Notes under the pieces: generated by a model
The model's input: the letters and a program-made list of their open reading frames with translations, nothing else
Databases searched by the model: none
What the model was told of the DNA's origin: nothing
In this document: positions 56,524 through 64,000 of the stretch, one piece after another
How positions within the stretch are numbered: position 1 is the stretch's first letter
How the letters are laid out: every line of letters starts with the position of its first letter
Position numbers and translations under genes: made by a program
Assembly: GCF_020616595.1 (NCBI RefSeq)
Contig: NZ_CP085278.1
Span: 186,001-250,000, forward strand
Reading direction: 5' to 3'
From: Lentilactobacillus laojiaonis
GTDB taxonomy: Bacteria; Bacillota; Bacilli; Lactobacillales; Lactobacillaceae
Length of the DNA stretch: 64,000 bases

Positions 56524-56913
56524 ATGGTAAAAAGAAAAACAAGTCGTAAACGCCGTGTAAAGAAGAACGTTGAATCAGGTGTTGCGCACATTCACTCAAC
56601 TTTTAACAACACTTTGGTAATGATTACTGATACACAAGGTAATGCCATTTCATGGTCATCTGCCGGTGCATTAGGCTTCCGAGGAAGTCGTAAATCTACT
56701 CCATTTGCTGCACAAATGGCATCTGAAGCTGCTGCAAAAACTGCAATGGAAAATGGAATGAAGACTGTTGAAGTTGCCGTTAAAGGTCCCGGTTCTGGTC
56801 GTGAAGCTGCTATCCGTGCACTTCAAGCAACTGGTTTAGAAGTTACTGCTATTCGAGATGTTACTCCAGTACCTCATAACGGTTCTCGTCCTCCAAAGCG
56901 TCGTCGAGTTTAA
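56524..56913 (+). CDS. rpsK: 30S ribosomal protein S11
   Basis: A 129-residue platform protein. [26 protein letters not shown] and the C-terminal [18 protein letters not shown] are diagnostic. AAGGAGG ribosome site. Part of the alpha operon. Confidence 0.98.
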   Translation: MVKRKTSRKRRVKKNVESGVAHIHSTFNNTLVMITDTQGNAISWSSAGALGFRGSRKSTPFAAQMASEAAAKTAMENGMKTVEVAVKGPGSGREAAIRALQATGLEVTAIRDVTPVPHNGSRPPKRRRV

Positions 56914-56980
56914 TTAGTAGAATTTATTTTGTTCAAATTAATTGCAAACTCGTACGTTTTGAAAGGGGTTAATGATAAGA

Positions 56981-57931
56981 ATGATCGAATTTGAAAAGCC
57001 TAACATTCATAAAATAGAAGAAACTGATAATTTTGGTGAAGTAATTATTGAACCACTTGAACGTGGTTATGGAACTACCTTAGGTAATTCCTTACGTCGT
57101 ACTTTACTTTCTTCATTACCTGGAGCTGCTGTCACAAGTATTCAAATTGATGACGTTCTTCATGAATTCTCAACTGTAAAAGGTGTAGTAGAAGACGTTA
57201 CTCAAATTATTTTAAATGTTAAGAAAATTTCTTTGAAATTAGATGGACCAGATGACGAAGAAAAGAATTTAGAAATCGATGTTATTGGACCAGCAGTGGT
57301 TACTGCCGGTGATATTGTTGGTGACAGTGATGTGACTGTCTTAAATCCAGACTTGCACATCGCAACTGTTGCTGATGGAGCAACCTTCCATATGCATTTA
57401 ACTGCAAATAAAGGTCGCGGATTCGTTTCTGCTATGGAAAACAAAAAACGTAGTGCTGAAATGCCAATCGGTGTACTTCCCGTCGATTCTATATATACCC
57501 CAATTGAACGTGTTAACTATCAAGTTGAAAGCACTCGAGTGGGTCAACGTGACGATTTTGACAAACTTACATTAGATATTTGGACTGATGGTTCAATTAC
57601 TCCTAATGAAGCTGTTAGTCTCGCTGCTAAAATTCTAACTGAACATCTTGAAATGTTTGTTAACTTAACTGATGAAGCTAAAAATGCTGAAATCATGGTT
57701 GAGAAAGAAGAAACACATAAAGAAAAAATGTTAGAAATGACTATTGAAGAACTTGATCTTTCAGTTCGTTCTTATAACTGTTTAAAACGTGCCGGAATTA
57801 ATTCCGTACAAGAATTAACAGATAAGTCTGAAGCTGATATGATGAAAGTTCGTAATCTTGGTCGCAAATCACTTGAAGAAGTTAAAGAGAAGCTTGCGGG
57901 TCTTGGACTATCTTTACGTAAAGAAGATTAA
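56981..57931 (+). CDS. rpoA: RNA polymerase alpha subunit
   Basis: A 316-residue subunit. The N-terminal domain ([20 protein letters not shown]) dimerises and nucleates polymerase assembly; the C-terminal domain ([17 protein letters not shown] and [16 protein letters not shown]) binds UP elements and activators. The ATG at 56981 gives the standard start MIEFEKPNI; the ATG at 56972 is only three bases from the ribosome site AAAGGGG. That site is somewhat far (12 bases) from the chosen start. Confidence 0.96.
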   Translation: MIEFEKPNIHKIEETDNFGEVIIEPLERGYGTTLGNSLRRTLLSSLPGAAVTSIQIDDVLHEFSTVKGVVEDVTQIILNVKKISLKLDGPDDEEKNLEIDVIGPAVVTAGDIVGDSDVTVLNPDLHIATVADGATFHMHLTANKGRGFVSAMENKKRSAEMPIGVLPVDSIYTPIERVNYQVESTRVGQRDDFDKLTLDIWTDGSITPNEAVSLAAKILTEHLEMFVNLTDEAKNAEIMVEKEETHKEKMLEMTIEELDLSVRSYNCLKRAGINSVQELTDKSEADMMKVRNLGRKSLEEVKEKLAGLGLSLRKED

Positions 57932-57953
57932 ATGATAAGGAGGACATCCCTTA

Positions 57954-58337
57954 ATGAGTTATCGTAAATTACAAAGAACTAGTGCTCACCGTCGTTCATT
58001 ATTACGTAATTTAACTACTGATTTAATTATCAATGGTCAAATTACTACTACTGAAGCAAAAGCCAAAGAAGTTCGCTCAACTGCAGACAAAATGATTTCA
58101 CTCGGTAAACGTGGTGACTTACATTCACGTCGTCAAGCAGCTGCCTTTCTTCGCGATGTTATTGCTGATGTTAAAGAAGACGGCGATGATATTACTGTAA
58201 CTACTGCCTTACAAAAGGTATTTGGTGAATTAGCTACTAAATACGCAGACCGTAATGGTGGTTACACTAGAATCATGAAAACCATGCCACGTCGTGGTGA
58301 TGGTGCCCAAATGGTTATTTTACAACTAGTTGACTAA
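57954..58337 (+). CDS. rplQ: 50S ribosomal protein L17
   Basis: A 127-residue protein near the tunnel exit. [19 protein letters not shown] and the [14 protein letters not shown] stretch are diagnostic. AAGGAGG ribosome site. Last gene of the alpha operon; no clear terminator follows, so read-through into the ecf genes is likely. Confidence 0.97.
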   Translation: MSYRKLQRTSAHRRSLLRNLTTDLIINGQITTTEAKAKEVRSTADKMISLGKRGDLHSRRQAAAFLRDVIADVKEDGDDITVTTALQKVFGELATKYADRNGGYTRIMKTMPRRGDGAQMVILQLVD

Positions 58338-58522
58338 TTATTTTAATATAAGTTAATTAATAACATATTTTTCACGAGAATCACTCGGATTTTCGGTATA
58401 AAACGTAACGATGGTGGATAATTTATCCTAGTCTAGTTTGAATGTGGGAATTATTCTCATGCGCCGTTAATCTGTTAGTGATTTTTTTGTACATAAAAAA
58501 ATATTATGGTAGGCCAAAGCTA
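58338..58522. other. 185-base gap between rplQ and ecfA1
   Basis: No terminator with T-run and no reliable promoter is seen. The only structure is a small GGATAA-T-TTATCC inverted repeat (near 58417). The in-frame upstream extension of ecfA1 here has no ribosome site. Confidence 0.4.
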
Positions 58523-59347
58523 ATGAAAAATATTATTGAGGTAAAAAATATATCGTTTAAATATCCTGAGCAGTCTGAAATTTTTAAGGACCTTTCTTTT
58601 GAAATTAAAAGAGGAGAATGGACTGCTATTATCGGTCAAAATGGTAGTGGTAAAAGTACGATTGCCAAGTTAATAGACGGATTATATCAACCTATGAGTG
58701 GCGAAATTTTTGTTGATGATCTTTTGGTTAATGAGGAAAATATTAATAAAATTCATAAAAAAATTGGATTGGTATTTCAAAATCCCGATGATCAATTTGT
58801 TGGAGCTACTGTGGAAGATGATGTGGCGTTTGGGTTAGAAAATCAATTAATGAGCACTGATGAAATGCATACAATTGTTGAGAAAAGCCTAAAAAGTGTT
58901 AATATGTGGGAGTATCGTGAACGAGTTCCGGAAAGTCTTTCAGGCGGACAGAAACAGCGCGTAGCTATCGCCGGAATAATTGCTTTAGCTCCTCAAATTA
59001 TCATTTTAGATGAATCTACTAGTATGCTGGATCCATTGGGGCGCAAGGATATTATTGACTTAATTTATCGTTTAAAGCAGGAACTGAATTTAACGGTAAT
59101 TTCAATAACTCATGATATTGATGAAGCAGCTTTGGCTGATCGAATAATGATTTTAAATCAAGGTCAATTGGTAGAGGCTACGGATCCCAATGATATGTTT
59201 AGTAATGAAGATAAGTTATTGGAATTAGGCTTAGATGTGCCATATACGGTTAAACTCATGGATGCCTTACGACAACAAGGATTAGATGTTCCGCATAGAT
59301 ATATGGATGAAGGAGAGTTGGTCAAATGGATAACACAATTAAAATAG
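58523..59347 (+). CDS. ecfA1: ECF transporter ATPase EcfA1
   Basis: A 274-residue ABC ATPase, one of the two ATPases of the shared energy-coupling factor module that serves many vitamin-specific S components. Walker A GQNGSGKST, signature LSGGQKQR and Walker B IILDEST are present. The ATG at 58523 begins MKNIIEVKNISF, the usual start; the ribosome site (GGTAGG) is weak. The longer frame from 58442 adds a hydrophobic stretch unlike the family. Its 3' end overlaps ecfA2 by 22 bases. Confidence 0.95.
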   Translation: MKNIIEVKNISFKYPEQSEIFKDLSFEIKRGEWTAIIGQNGSGKSTIAKLIDGLYQPMSGEIFVDDLLVNEENINKIHKKIGLVFQNPDDQFVGATVEDDVAFGLENQLMSTDEMHTIVEKSLKSVNMWEYRERVPESLSGGQKQRVAIAGIIALAPQIIILDESTSMLDPLGRKDIIDLIYRLKQELNLTVISITHDIDEAALADRIMILNQGQLVEATDPNDMFSNEDKLLELGLDVPYTVKLMDALRQQGLDVPHRYMDEGELVKWITQLK

Positions 59348-60195
59348 ATCATTTAAGTCATTTATATGATGACGGCTCAAATAACCCTGTCTATGCCCTA
59401 AAGGACGTTACTTTAACTATTAAGGATAATTCCTATGTATCAATTATCGGACATACCGGTAGTGGGAAATCGACGTTAGTCCAACACATTAATGCTTTAC
59501 TTAAACCAACTACGGGTGAATTATCAGTTGGTGATTTTAAAATCGAGCCCAAGACTTCCAATAAAAATCTAAAAAAATTCCGCCAACATGTTGGCATGGT
59601 ATTTCAATTTCCGGAGAAACAATTATTTGAGGAAACGGTTATTAAAGATATCATGTTTGGACCACTAAATTACGGTAAAAGTGAGTCAGTCGCTGAACAA
59701 TTAGCTCTAGAAGCTATGGATTTAGTTGGTTTAGATAGTAAATTAGCTGAAAAATCACCTTTTGATTTATCTGGGGGCCAAAAACGACGGGTTGCAATGG
59801 CAGGAGTTTTGGCAATGCAACCAGAAATTTTAATTTTGGATGAGCCCACTGCTGGTTTAGATCCGAAAAGTCATCGAGAAATAATGGATTTAATTTACCG
59901 GATGCATATTGATCGGCAGATGACGATTATATTAGTTACTCATCAAATGGATGACGTGGTTCAATATAGTGATCAAGTAGTCGTAATGGATCATGGTGAA
60001 GTCGTTAAAGTGGGTAATTCCACAGAAATCTTTAATGACCCCCAATGGTTAATTCAGCATCAATTAGCATTACCTAGTAACGCAGAATTTGCCTATCGAT
60101 TAAGTCAAGCTGGCTATCAAGTACCTGGTAATTTAGATAATATATGGCAGTTGGCTAAAGCGATTATTGAGGTAGGTGAAGTTGATCATGAGTAA
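59326..60195 (+). CDS. ecfA2: ECF transporter ATPase EcfA2
   Basis: A 289-residue ABC ATPase that pairs with EcfA1. Walker A GHTGSGKST, signature LSGGQKRR and Walker B LILDEPTAGLD are present. The Q-loop region contains VFQFPEKQLFEETV, the EcfA2 variety. GAAGGAGAG inside ecfA1 is the ribosome site. Overlap on both sides shows a tightly coupled operon. Confidence 0.96.
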   Translation: MDNTIKIDHLSHLYDDGSNNPVYALKDVTLTIKDNSYVSIIGHTGSGKSTLVQHINALLKPTTGELSVGDFKIEPKTSNKNLKKFRQHVGMVFQFPEKQLFEETVIKDIMFGPLNYGKSESVAEQLALEAMDLVGLDSKLAEKSPFDLSGGQKRRVAMAGVLAMQPEILILDEPTAGLDPKSHREIMDLIYRMHIDRQMTIILVTHQMDDVVQYSDQVVVMDHGEVVKVGNSTEIFNDPQWLIQHQLALPSNAEFAYRLSQAGYQVPGNLDNIWQLAKAIIEVGEVDHE

Positions 60196-60982
60196 CTTTA
60201 TCTTTGGACGTTATTTACCTGGAAATTCTTGGATTCATAAAATGTCGCCCCAGGCTAAACTATTAATAAGTTTTTTCTTTGTTTTAGTTATCTTTTTGGC
60301 TAACAACTTAATTAGTTATGCCATGCTAATTGTTTTAATATTAGCTACAATTGTTTTATCCGGAATTTCAATTAGCTTTTTTATTAAGGGGATTCGGCCG
60401 TTACTTTGGTTGATAATTTTTACGGTTCTTTTACAAATTTTATTTAGTAGTGGGGGAACTCCCATTTTTAAATGGGGAATTTTTTCCATTACTGATCAAA
60501 GTTTGATTAACGGTGGTTATATATTTATTCGCTTCTTATTAATCATTATGATGTCGACAGTTCTTATGTTAACCACTTCGCCATTAGCATTAGCTGATGG
60601 GATTCAAACCTTACTAAAACCGCTAAAACGACTACATTTTCCAGTGGATACCTTGGCTTTAATGTTATCGATTGCTTTGCGGTTTGTACCTACCTTAATG
60701 GACGAAACTCAAACTATCATGAATGCTCAACGAGCTCGAGGGGTTGACTTTGGTTCTGGTAGTATTAAGCATCGAATCAAAGTGGCGGTTCCTTTATTAA
60801 TTCCTTTATTTACTGGTGCTATTACGCATGCTGAAAACCTGTCAACAGCGATGGAGGCTCGCGGATTTACGGATAGTGAGCATCGAAGTAAGTATCGGAT
60901 TTATAAATGGCAAAAAAGAGATACAATTAGTTTCCTAGTGTATATATTAGTGGCAGTGTTAGTTATATTAGTTAGAAAGTAG
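60188..60982 (+). CDS. ecfT: ECF transporter transmembrane subunit EcfT
   Basis: A 264-residue membrane protein with several helices that transmits ATP-driven movement to the S component. The two coupling-helix motifs are seen as AQRARGVDF and MEARGFTD. The ATG at 60188 gives MSNFIFGRYLPGNSWIHK, the usual start, with AGGTGA eight bases upstream; it overlaps ecfA2 by eight bases. No S component is encoded in the window. Confidence 0.95.
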   Translation: MSNFIFGRYLPGNSWIHKMSPQAKLLISFFFVLVIFLANNLISYAMLIVLILATIVLSGISISFFIKGIRPLLWLIIFTVLLQILFSSGGTPIFKWGIFSITDQSLINGGYIFIRFLLIIMMSTVLMLTTSPLALADGIQTLLKPLKRLHFPVDTLALMLSIALRFVPTLMDETQTIMNAQRARGVDFGSGSIKHRIKVAVPLLIPLFTGAITHAENLSTAMEARGFTDSEHRSKYRIYKWQKRDTISFLVYILVAVLVILVRK

Positions 60983-60989
60983 AGATAAC

Positions 60990-61787
60990 ATGGTTCGATA
61001 CAAAGCAACCGTTGCCTATGACGGTACCTTATTTAGTGGATTTCAACGACAACCTAATAAGCGGACAATTGAAGGAATTTTAACCAAGAAAATTAATTTA
61101 ATGGCTAAAAAGCCTACCCCAGCTATTGAAGTATTTGGATCGGGGAGAACGGATGCCGGCGTACATGCTTTAGGCCAAGTAGTCCATTTTGATTTTCCTT
61201 ATGATTTATCTGAAGAAAGTATGTATATGGGATTAAACAGTATGTTGCCGCTAGACATGCAAATTAAGAAGGTAGAAAAAGTTCCTGATGATTTTCACGC
61301 TCGATATGATGTTTCGGGTAAGCGATATGTTTACCGAGTAACTTTAGATCAATTTATTAATCCGTTTAAAAGAAACTATACTTCTAATTGGAAATATCCG
61401 ATTGATCTGGATAAACTTAACGCGGCCCTCCAAGATTTAATTGGTGAACATGATTTTTCTAGCTTTGTGGCTTCCGGATCTACTGCAAAGACTAACATTA
61501 GAACCATTTATGAAGCATTTGCTAAATTAGATGCAGAAAATAATGAGATTGCTATTGAATTTTATGGCAATGGATTTTTATACAATATGGTCCGAATTAT
61601 GGTGGGAGTAGTTTTAGAAATTGGTTCTGGATTACGAGATCCCCACGATATTATCCGACTTTTTGAAGTCAAAGATCGGACTCAAGCAAGAAGAACTATG
61701 CCAGCAAGTGGACTATATTTAAAGAAGGTTTATTATCAGGGCGAGGATCCTAAACATCCAACCAAATTACCAATGAAGTGGAAGTAA
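60990..61787 (+). CDS. truA: tRNA pseudouridine(38-40) synthase
   Basis: A 265-residue enzyme that converts uridines at 38, 39 and 40 in the anticodon arm. The catalytic Asp lies in GSGRTDAGVHA, and the N-terminus YKATVAYDGTLFSGFQRQP is typical. Starts seven bases after ecfT. The order ecfA1-ecfA2-ecfT-truA-rplM-rpsI is common in Firmicutes. Confidence 0.97.
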   Translation: MVRYKATVAYDGTLFSGFQRQPNKRTIEGILTKKINLMAKKPTPAIEVFGSGRTDAGVHALGQVVHFDFPYDLSEESMYMGLNSMLPLDMQIKKVEKVPDDFHARYDVSGKRYVYRVTLDQFINPFKRNYTSNWKYPIDLDKLNAALQDLIGEHDFSSFVASGSTAKTNIRTIYEAFAKLDAENNEIAIEFYGNGFLYNMVRIMVGVVLEIGSGLRDPHDIIRLFEVKDRTQARRTMPASGLYLKKVYYQGEDPKHPTKLPMKWK

Positions 61788-61803
61788 ATTATCTAAAATG
61801 AGA

Positions 61804-61832
61804 TTGACTTTTTAGGGATTTATTTGTATCAT
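61804..61832 (+). promoter_or_regulatory. rplM-rpsI promoter
   Basis: TTGACT, 17-base spacer, TATCAT, 17 bases after the truA stop. Confidence 0.8.
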
Positions 61833-61837
61833 GATAA

Positions 61838-61905
61838 CTGGTATTGTTTGCCCCACGATAAGCCCCGGAAACTTATTGGTGTCGAACAAACACAGAAACA
61901 TGGAG
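61838..61905 (+). promoter_or_regulatory. L13 leader RNA
   Basis: A short structured leader between the rplM promoter and its ribosome site, with GTTTG (near 61847) facing CGAACAAAC (near 61884) and an inner GGGGC/GCCCC-like arm. Position and size fit the L13 leader family of low-GC Gram-positive bacteria, in which L13 is thought to control its own operon. Identity is inferred from location and pairing. Confidence 0.55.
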
Positions 61906-61914
61906 GAATTTAAC

Positions 61915-62358
61915 GTGCGTACAACTTATATGGCAAAACCTGGTGAAGTAGAACGTAAATGGTACGTTATTGATGCAACTGATGTTCCTTTGGGACGTCT
62001 ATCAACTGTTGTTGCTTCAATTTTACGAGGTAAAAACAAACCAACATTTACACCTAACGTAGATACAGGTGATAATGTTATCGTTATTAATGCAAGCAAA
62101 GTGGCTTTAACTGGTAAGAAGGCTAAAGACAAGATTTACTACCGTCACAGTAAGTTTATCGGTGGTTTAAAACAAAGAACTGCTGGTGACTTCCGTGACA
62201 AGAACCCTGAAGGCTTGATTGAAAAATCAGTTAAGGGAATGCTTCCTCATGGAACATTAGGTCACAAGATTGGTTTGAAATTACACGTTTATGCTGGTGC
62301 TGAACACGAGCAACAAGCACAAAAACCTGAAGTATTAGACATTAGTAACCTAATTTAA
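61915..62358 (+). CDS. rplM: 50S ribosomal protein L13
   Basis: A 147-residue early-assembly protein. The GTG at 61915 follows GGAGG and gives [21 protein letters not shown], the standard start and length. The longer frame from 61831 overlaps the promoter -10 box. [10 protein letters not shown] is the diagnostic C-terminal stretch. Confidence 0.97.
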   Translation: MRTTYMAKPGEVERKWYVIDATDVPLGRLSTVVASILRGKNKPTFTPNVDTGDNVIVINASKVALTGKKAKDKIYYRHSKFIGGLKQRTAGDFRDKNPEGLIEKSVKGMLPHGTLGHKIGLKLHVYAGAEHEQQAQKPEVLDISNLI

Positions 62359-62371
62359 GGAGGAAATTGCA

Positions 62372-62764
62372 TTGGCTCAAGTACAATATTACGGCACAGG
62401 CCGTCGTAAAGATTCAGTTGCTAGAGTACGTTTAGTACCTGGTACTGGAAAAATTATCATGAATGACAAAGCTATCGAAGAATACATTCCATTTGCTAAC
62501 TTACGTGAAGTTGTTATGCAACCATTCAACGTTACTGAAACTCTTGGTAACTATGATGCATTAGTTAACGTTAACGGTGGTGGTTTCTCTGGACAAGCTG
62601 GAGCAACTCGTCACGGTATTGCACGTGCATTACTAGAAGTAGACCCAGATTTCCGTGGACCATTAAAACACGCTGGTTTATTAACACGTGATGCTCGTAT
62701 GAAAGAACGTAAGAAACCAGGTCTTAAGAAAGCTCGTAAAGCTTCACAATTCTCAAAACGTTAA
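62372..62764 (+). CDS. rpsI: 30S ribosomal protein S9
   Basis: A 130-residue head protein whose C-terminal tail ([12 protein letters not shown]) reaches the P-site t[15 protein letters not shown] and [21 protein letters not shown] are diagnostic. TTG start with AAGGAGG upstream, 14 bases after rplM. Confidence 0.97.
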   Translation: MAQVQYYGTGRRKDSVARVRLVPGTGKIIMNDKAIEEYIPFANLREVVMQPFNVTETLGNYDALVNVNGGGFSGQAGATRHGIARALLEVDPDFRGPLKHAGLLTRDARMKERKKPGLKKARKASQFSKR

Positions 62765-62792
62765 TATATATTCTATATTTAGTTTTGAATTC

Positions 62793-62823
62793 AACACCTT
62801 TCCTTTGGGAAGGTGTTTTTTTG
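62793..62823 (+). terminator. Rho-independent terminator of rplM-rpsI
   Basis: AACACCTTTCC-TTT-GGGAAGGTGTT with a T-run. Confidence 0.9.
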
Positions 62824-62919
62824 TGGCTAAAATTAACGGATAGGTAACTTAGTGGGCAAATTATTTTATGAAGGCGATGTCTTGCAGTAAGGTAAAAAAT
62901 ATAAAAGGAGGGTAAAAAG

Positions 62920-63813
62920 ATGGAAAAACCAGTTTTGAAAGATCCTAGAAAATTATACTTTACTGATAAATTTAAAGAACAAGATCAAGCTGCGCCTGCA
63001 CTTCAATCTAAGATGGATCCCGTACCTGATTGTGGAGAACATAGTTATGTTGGTAATCATAGATTGGAAAATCGCCGGGTACTGATTACGGGTGGTGATT
63101 CCGGAATTGGCCGTGCAGCTGCCATTGCGTTTGCTAGGGAAGGAGCAGATGTTGCACTTCAATTTTTACCGGGTGAAGAAGCTGATGCTAAACAAGTCGC
63201 TCAATATATCCAAGATGCCGGCAGAAAAGCGGTTTTACTACCTTATGATTTAAAAGATGACTCAACTCCACATACTATCGTGGAAAAAGCCGTTAAAGAA
63301 TTAGATGGTCTGGATACTTTAGTTTTAAATGCGGCTCATCAAATCTCACAGCCATCAATTGAAGATTTACCCGTTCAACAAATAAAAGATACCTTTAACA
63401 TCAATATTGTTGCTATGTTTGCGATTGTTCAAGCAGCATTGCCACATTTACCAGCTGGTAGCAGTATTATTACTACTACTTCAGTTCAAGCCTTTAAACC
63501 TAGTCCTCATTTAATGGATTATGCAGCTTCTAAGGCAGCGATTGCCAATTTTACTGTTAATTTAGCCCAAGAATTGTCGGCCAAAGGCATTCGTGTAAAT
63601 GGGGTTGCTCCAGGTCCGGTTTGGACACCATTGCAATTAGCTGGAGGCCAACCAGTTAGCGCCTTACCAAACTTCGGCCAAAAATCCTTAATGCAACGCG
63701 CCGGTCAACCTGCGGAATTAGCTCCAGTTTATGTATTTTTGGCTTCCAATGAAGCTAGTTATGTTACTGCCCAAATTTATGGAGTAACGGGTGGCCAACC
63801 AATTAATCTATAG
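62920..63813 (+). CDS. SDR-family oxidoreductase (general stress protein 39-like)
   Basis: A 297-residue short-chain dehydrogenase. TGGDSGIGRA is the cofactor loop, NAAHQ the next conserved element, and YAASKAA the catalytic Tyr-x-x-x-Lys. VNGVAPGPVWTPLQ is the C-terminal side of the active site. The N-terminal extension of about 45 residues before the Rossmann fold places it in the YdaD/YhdF/Gsp39 group linked to stress in Bacillus. The substrate is unknown. AAAGGAGGG ribosome site; monocistronic with terminators on both sides. Confidence 0.9.
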   Translation: MEKPVLKDPRKLYFTDKFKEQDQAAPALQSKMDPVPDCGEHSYVGNHRLENRRVLITGGDSGIGRAAAIAFAREGADVALQFLPGEEADAKQVAQYIQDAGRKAVLLPYDLKDDSTPHTIVEKAVKELDGLDTLVLNAAHQISQPSIEDLPVQQIKDTFNINIVAMFAIVQAALPHLPAGSSIITTTSVQAFKPSPHLMDYAASKAAIANFTVNLAQELSAKGIRVNGVAPGPVWTPLQLAGGQPVSALPNFGQKSLMQRAGQPAELAPVYVFLASNEASYVTAQIYGVTGGQPINL

Positions 63814-63814
63814 T

Positions 63815-63860
63815 AAAAAATCATTCATTGCCTAACTAGGTTAATGGATGATTTTTATTA
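63815..63860 (+). terminator. Rho-independent terminator
   Basis: AAAAATCATTCATTGCCT and AGGTTAATGGATGATTTTT pair with one bulge around loop AACT. Confidence 0.8.
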
Positions 63861-64000
63861 TTAAATCCTATATTTACACGCTTCGGCTTTAATGCTATCA
63901 TTATAAAAAATACAGTTTTACGAGTAAGACGAGTAAAATATTAGCCAATTGTTAGCGAATTGAGGATAGTGGAAGCTCAATCAATTGAGATATTTGAAAA
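63861..64000. other. right end of window, no gene assigned
   Basis: AT-rich. A tandem ACGAGTAAG/ACGAGTAAA repeat (about 63921-63938) is visible. A GTG at 63969 opens a frame running off the window but its ribosome site GAGGA is too close, so I do not call it. Confidence 0.3.

Noticed and set aside
58442-58522. Hydrophobic N-terminal extension of ecfA1
   Set aside because: No ribosome site upstream, and EcfA1 proteins begin with the sequence at 58523.
63969-64000. Start of a further gene at the right edge
   Set aside because: GTG start with a ribosome site too close, and only ten codons visible.

Overview
The window is one contiguous, gene-dense piece of a low-GC Gram-positive chromosome. 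The gene content points to a lactic acid bacterium of the family Lactobacillaceae: HelD fragment, coaA-guaA, ctsR-clpC-rpoB-rpoC, str, S10, spc and alpha ribosomal operons, the ecfA1-ecfA2-ecfT transporter module, a T-box serS, a lysine riboswitch, an H2O-forming NADH oxidase and an FLP-type Crp regulator. The genus cannot be fixed from the sequence alone. I see no insertion sequence, prophage, CRISPR array or rRNA gene.

Left part (1-24.7 kb), metabolic and accessory: the 3' part of a HelD-like ATPase, a CorA-like transporter, a small membrane protein, pantothenate kinase and GMP synthase are followed by a 470-base non-coding stretch that may encode a small RNA. Then comes a flavin cluster: a cytoplasmic-looking ApbE flavin transferase, two tandem NAD(P)H:FMN-reductase-like proteins, and on the other strand an NADH oxidase. 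The second reductase has an acidic tail with three copies of a short motif resembling the ApbE acceptor sequence; I regard this as the most interesting item in the window. Next are a pseudouridine synthase, an acetyltransferase operon of small unknown proteins, a 6S-like RNA, a zinc-type CDF exporter with a DtxR-like regulator, a split ThrE-type exporter and a PAP2 phosphatase. They are followed by a riboswitch-controlled lysine permease, an orphan LacD aldolase and a deoxynucleoside kinase whose promoters share a palindrome, the T-box serS, and a metal/redox operon (P1B ATPase, HMA chaperone, Dps-like protein, FLP regulator).

Middle part (24.7-32.6 kb): a very large YhgE/Pip membrane protein carrying two blocks of 28-residue repeats, an eight-gene tRNA cluster with its own strong promoter, and the ctsR-clpC heat-shock operon with a CtsR operator.

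Right part (32.6-64 kb), the core information-processing region: rpoB-rpoC, a convergent prepilin peptidase gene, rpsL-rpsG-fusA, then the uninterrupted S10-spc-alpha run from rpsJ to rplQ including secY, adk, infA, rpmJ and rpoA, then ecfA1-ecfA2-ecfT-truA and rplM-rpsI, ending in a short-chain dehydrogenase. Leader RNAs or hairpins stand before rpoB, rpsL, rpsJ and rplM and between rpsG and fusA, as expected for autoregulated ribosomal and polymerase operons.

Many starts were moved from the longest reading frame to the position set by the ribosome binding site, a promoter overlap or family N-termini; each case is explained in its entry.
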